NCBI GenBank assembly: GCA_029553375.1
Contig: JAKPCH010000012.1
Coordinates: forward strand, 1 to 41,575
Direction: 5' to 3'
DNA from: Deltaproteobacteria bacterium
GTDB lineage: Bacteria > Desulfobacterota > Syntrophia > Syntrophales > UBA8958
DNA: 41,575 nt
This document shows, in pieces, positions 40,754 to 41,575 of the stretch. Numbering within the stretch: the stretch's first letter is position 1; each line of letters opens with the position of its first letter. The notes under the pieces were generated by a model. That model did not search any database. It saw nothing but the letters and a program-made list of their open reading frames with translations, and was not told the DNA's origin. The translations under genes were made by a program, and so were the position numbers.

Positions 40754-41575
40754 TCATTTCCCGCGGGGGATCTTCTTGATGTTCTTGCATTCGGGGTAGC
40801 CCGTGCAGCCGAGGAAGGGACCATAGCGCCCCCTCCTGACGGCCATGGGCCGCCCGCACTTCTCGCAGACCTCGTCCGTCGTCTCCGCTTCCTTGGCGGC
40901 CTCTTCCGCTCGGCCGTCCCTGCCGAGTCGGACGATGTTCGTGCACTCGGGATACCCGGAGCATCCCAGGAAGAAGCCGTAGCGGCCCTTCCGGCGGACC
41001 ATGGGTCGGCCGCACTTTTCGCAGACCCGGTCCGTCGCCGGCGGGGCGTCGGGCTTGAGGTCGCCGTTCTCCTCCCTCTTGACGTTGACGATGTTCTTGC
41101 ACTCGGGGTACCCCGAGCAACCCAGGAAGGCCCCGTAGCGTCCCTCCCTGAGGATCATGGGCCGCCCGCAGAGTTCGCATAGGTGCTCCCCCTCCTGGGG
41201 GGCGAGGGGCGCGGGGATGATCCGGCCGTCCTCGTCACGGGTGAAGTTCATGGTGTTGCGGCACTCGGGGTAGTTGGAACAGGCCAGGAACTCGCCGTTC
41301 TTGCCCCATTTGATCACCATGTCCCGGCCGCACTTCTCGCAGGGGATCTCCGTGGGGATCTCCACGCCCTTGACGTCTCTCATGGCCGTACCCGCCTTCT
41401 CCAGCTCTTCCGCGAAGGTCCCGTAGAACCTGTTCAAGGTCTCGACCCGGTTGGCCTTGCCCTCCTCGATCCCGTCGAGCTCGCTCTCCATGGCCGCCGT
41501 GAAGGCCACGTCGAGGATGCGGGGGAAATTCTCGACCAAGAGATCCGTGACGAGTTTTCCCAGGGCCGTGGGGAC
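40754..41575 (-). CDS. topA: DNA topoisomerase I, C-terminal part (cut by window end)
   Basis: The 273 visible residues read in from the window end ([20 protein letters not shown], the end of the type IA core) and then show four zinc-ribbon repeats of the topoisomerase C4 type: C-x2-C...[12 protein letters not shown], then three copies with [10 protein letters not shown] or [10 protein letters not shown]. TopA relaxes negative supercoils; the zinc ribbons bind DNA and RNA polymerase in E. coli. The catalytic tyrosine lies outside the window. Confidence 0.97.
   Translation of the reverse strand, partial: VPTALGKLVTDLLVENFPRILDVAFTAAMESELDGIEEGKANRVETLNRFYGTFAEELEKAGTAMRDVKGVEIPTEIPCEKCGRDMVIKWGKNGEFLACSNYPECRNTMNFTRDEDGRIIPAPLAPQEGEHLCELCGRPMILREGRYGAFLGCSGYPECKNIVNVKREENGDLKPDAPPATDRVCEKCGRPMVRRKGRYGFFLGCSGYPECTNIVRLGRDGRAEEAAKEAETTDEVCEKCGRPMAVRRGRYGPFLGCTGYPECKNIKKIPRGK

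Overview
The window reads as chromosomal DNA from a GC-rich bacterium, most likely a deltaproteobacterium (Desulfobacterota/Syntrophales-like). The clues are a mitochondrial-type EF-G of the spdEFG1 class, a ferredoxin-thioredoxin-reductase-like protein next to a glutaredoxin, a GH57-glycogen synthase fusion, a mannose-family PTS fragment, the PPDK/PEP-synthase regulator PpsR and the folate-dependent tRNA methylase TrmFO. The lineage is inferred from gene content alone. I see no insertion sequences, CRISPR array, prophage or rRNA. Coding density is very high and most starts are set by good Shine-Dalgarno sites. Several starts given here are downstream of the longest possible reading frame.

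Layout. (1) 1-5690, minus strand: an exopolysaccharide/O-antigen export operon of Wza-like lipoprotein, Wzz-tyrosine kinase with an unusual C-terminal SPOR domain, a small membrane protein, and a Wzy/ligase-type membrane protein cut by the window start. (2) 5811-11820: a plus-strand HD-GYP protein, then a minus-strand operon read from a promoter at about 11800: metallo-beta-lactamase-fold hydrolase, ppsR, CHASE4-HAMP-PAS-PAS sensor, low-molecular-weight tyrosine phosphatase, ExeA-type ATPase. The phosphatase and ATPase are plausible partners of the tyrosine-kinase export system. (3) 11891-16920: iron alcohol dehydrogenase, then a minus-strand run of methyltransferase, YkgJ-Dabb fusion, glutaredoxin, FTR-like protein, 2-hydroxyacid dehydrogenase and RfbC. 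(4) 16945-19869: EF-G paralogue and a P-loop ATPase. (5) 19873-25732: EamA transporter preceded by a strong promoter and a roughly 190-nt structured leader with an intrinsic terminator; then PTS IIA-IIB-IIC, rimI, pyrK, pyrD and a second metallo-hydrolase. (6) 25740-34858: HrpA helicase, GH57-glycogen synthase fusion, 5'-nucleotidase, beta-hydroxyacid dehydrogenase. (7) 34862-41575: DUF4139 protein, two tandem MtaD-like amidohydrolases, tRNA-Leu(UAA) with terminator, trmFO and the C-terminal part of topA.

The strongest candidate for something undescribed is the leader RNA of the EamA transporter (20794-20983, minus). It has a near-consensus promoter, several stable hairpins that I could not match to a known riboswitch, a canonical terminator, and then a ribosome binding site placed for an ATT start codon. 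Other points of interest are the Wzc-SPOR fusion, the YkgJ-Dabb fusion with an internal ribosome binding site, a four-codon minicistron and a repeated 15-mer in the PTS operon, and interleaved divergent promoters between mtaD and tRNA-Leu. The only stretch over 300 bases without a protein gene (20773-21198) is filled by the leader RNA and two promoters; 21018-21085 shows nothing I can name.
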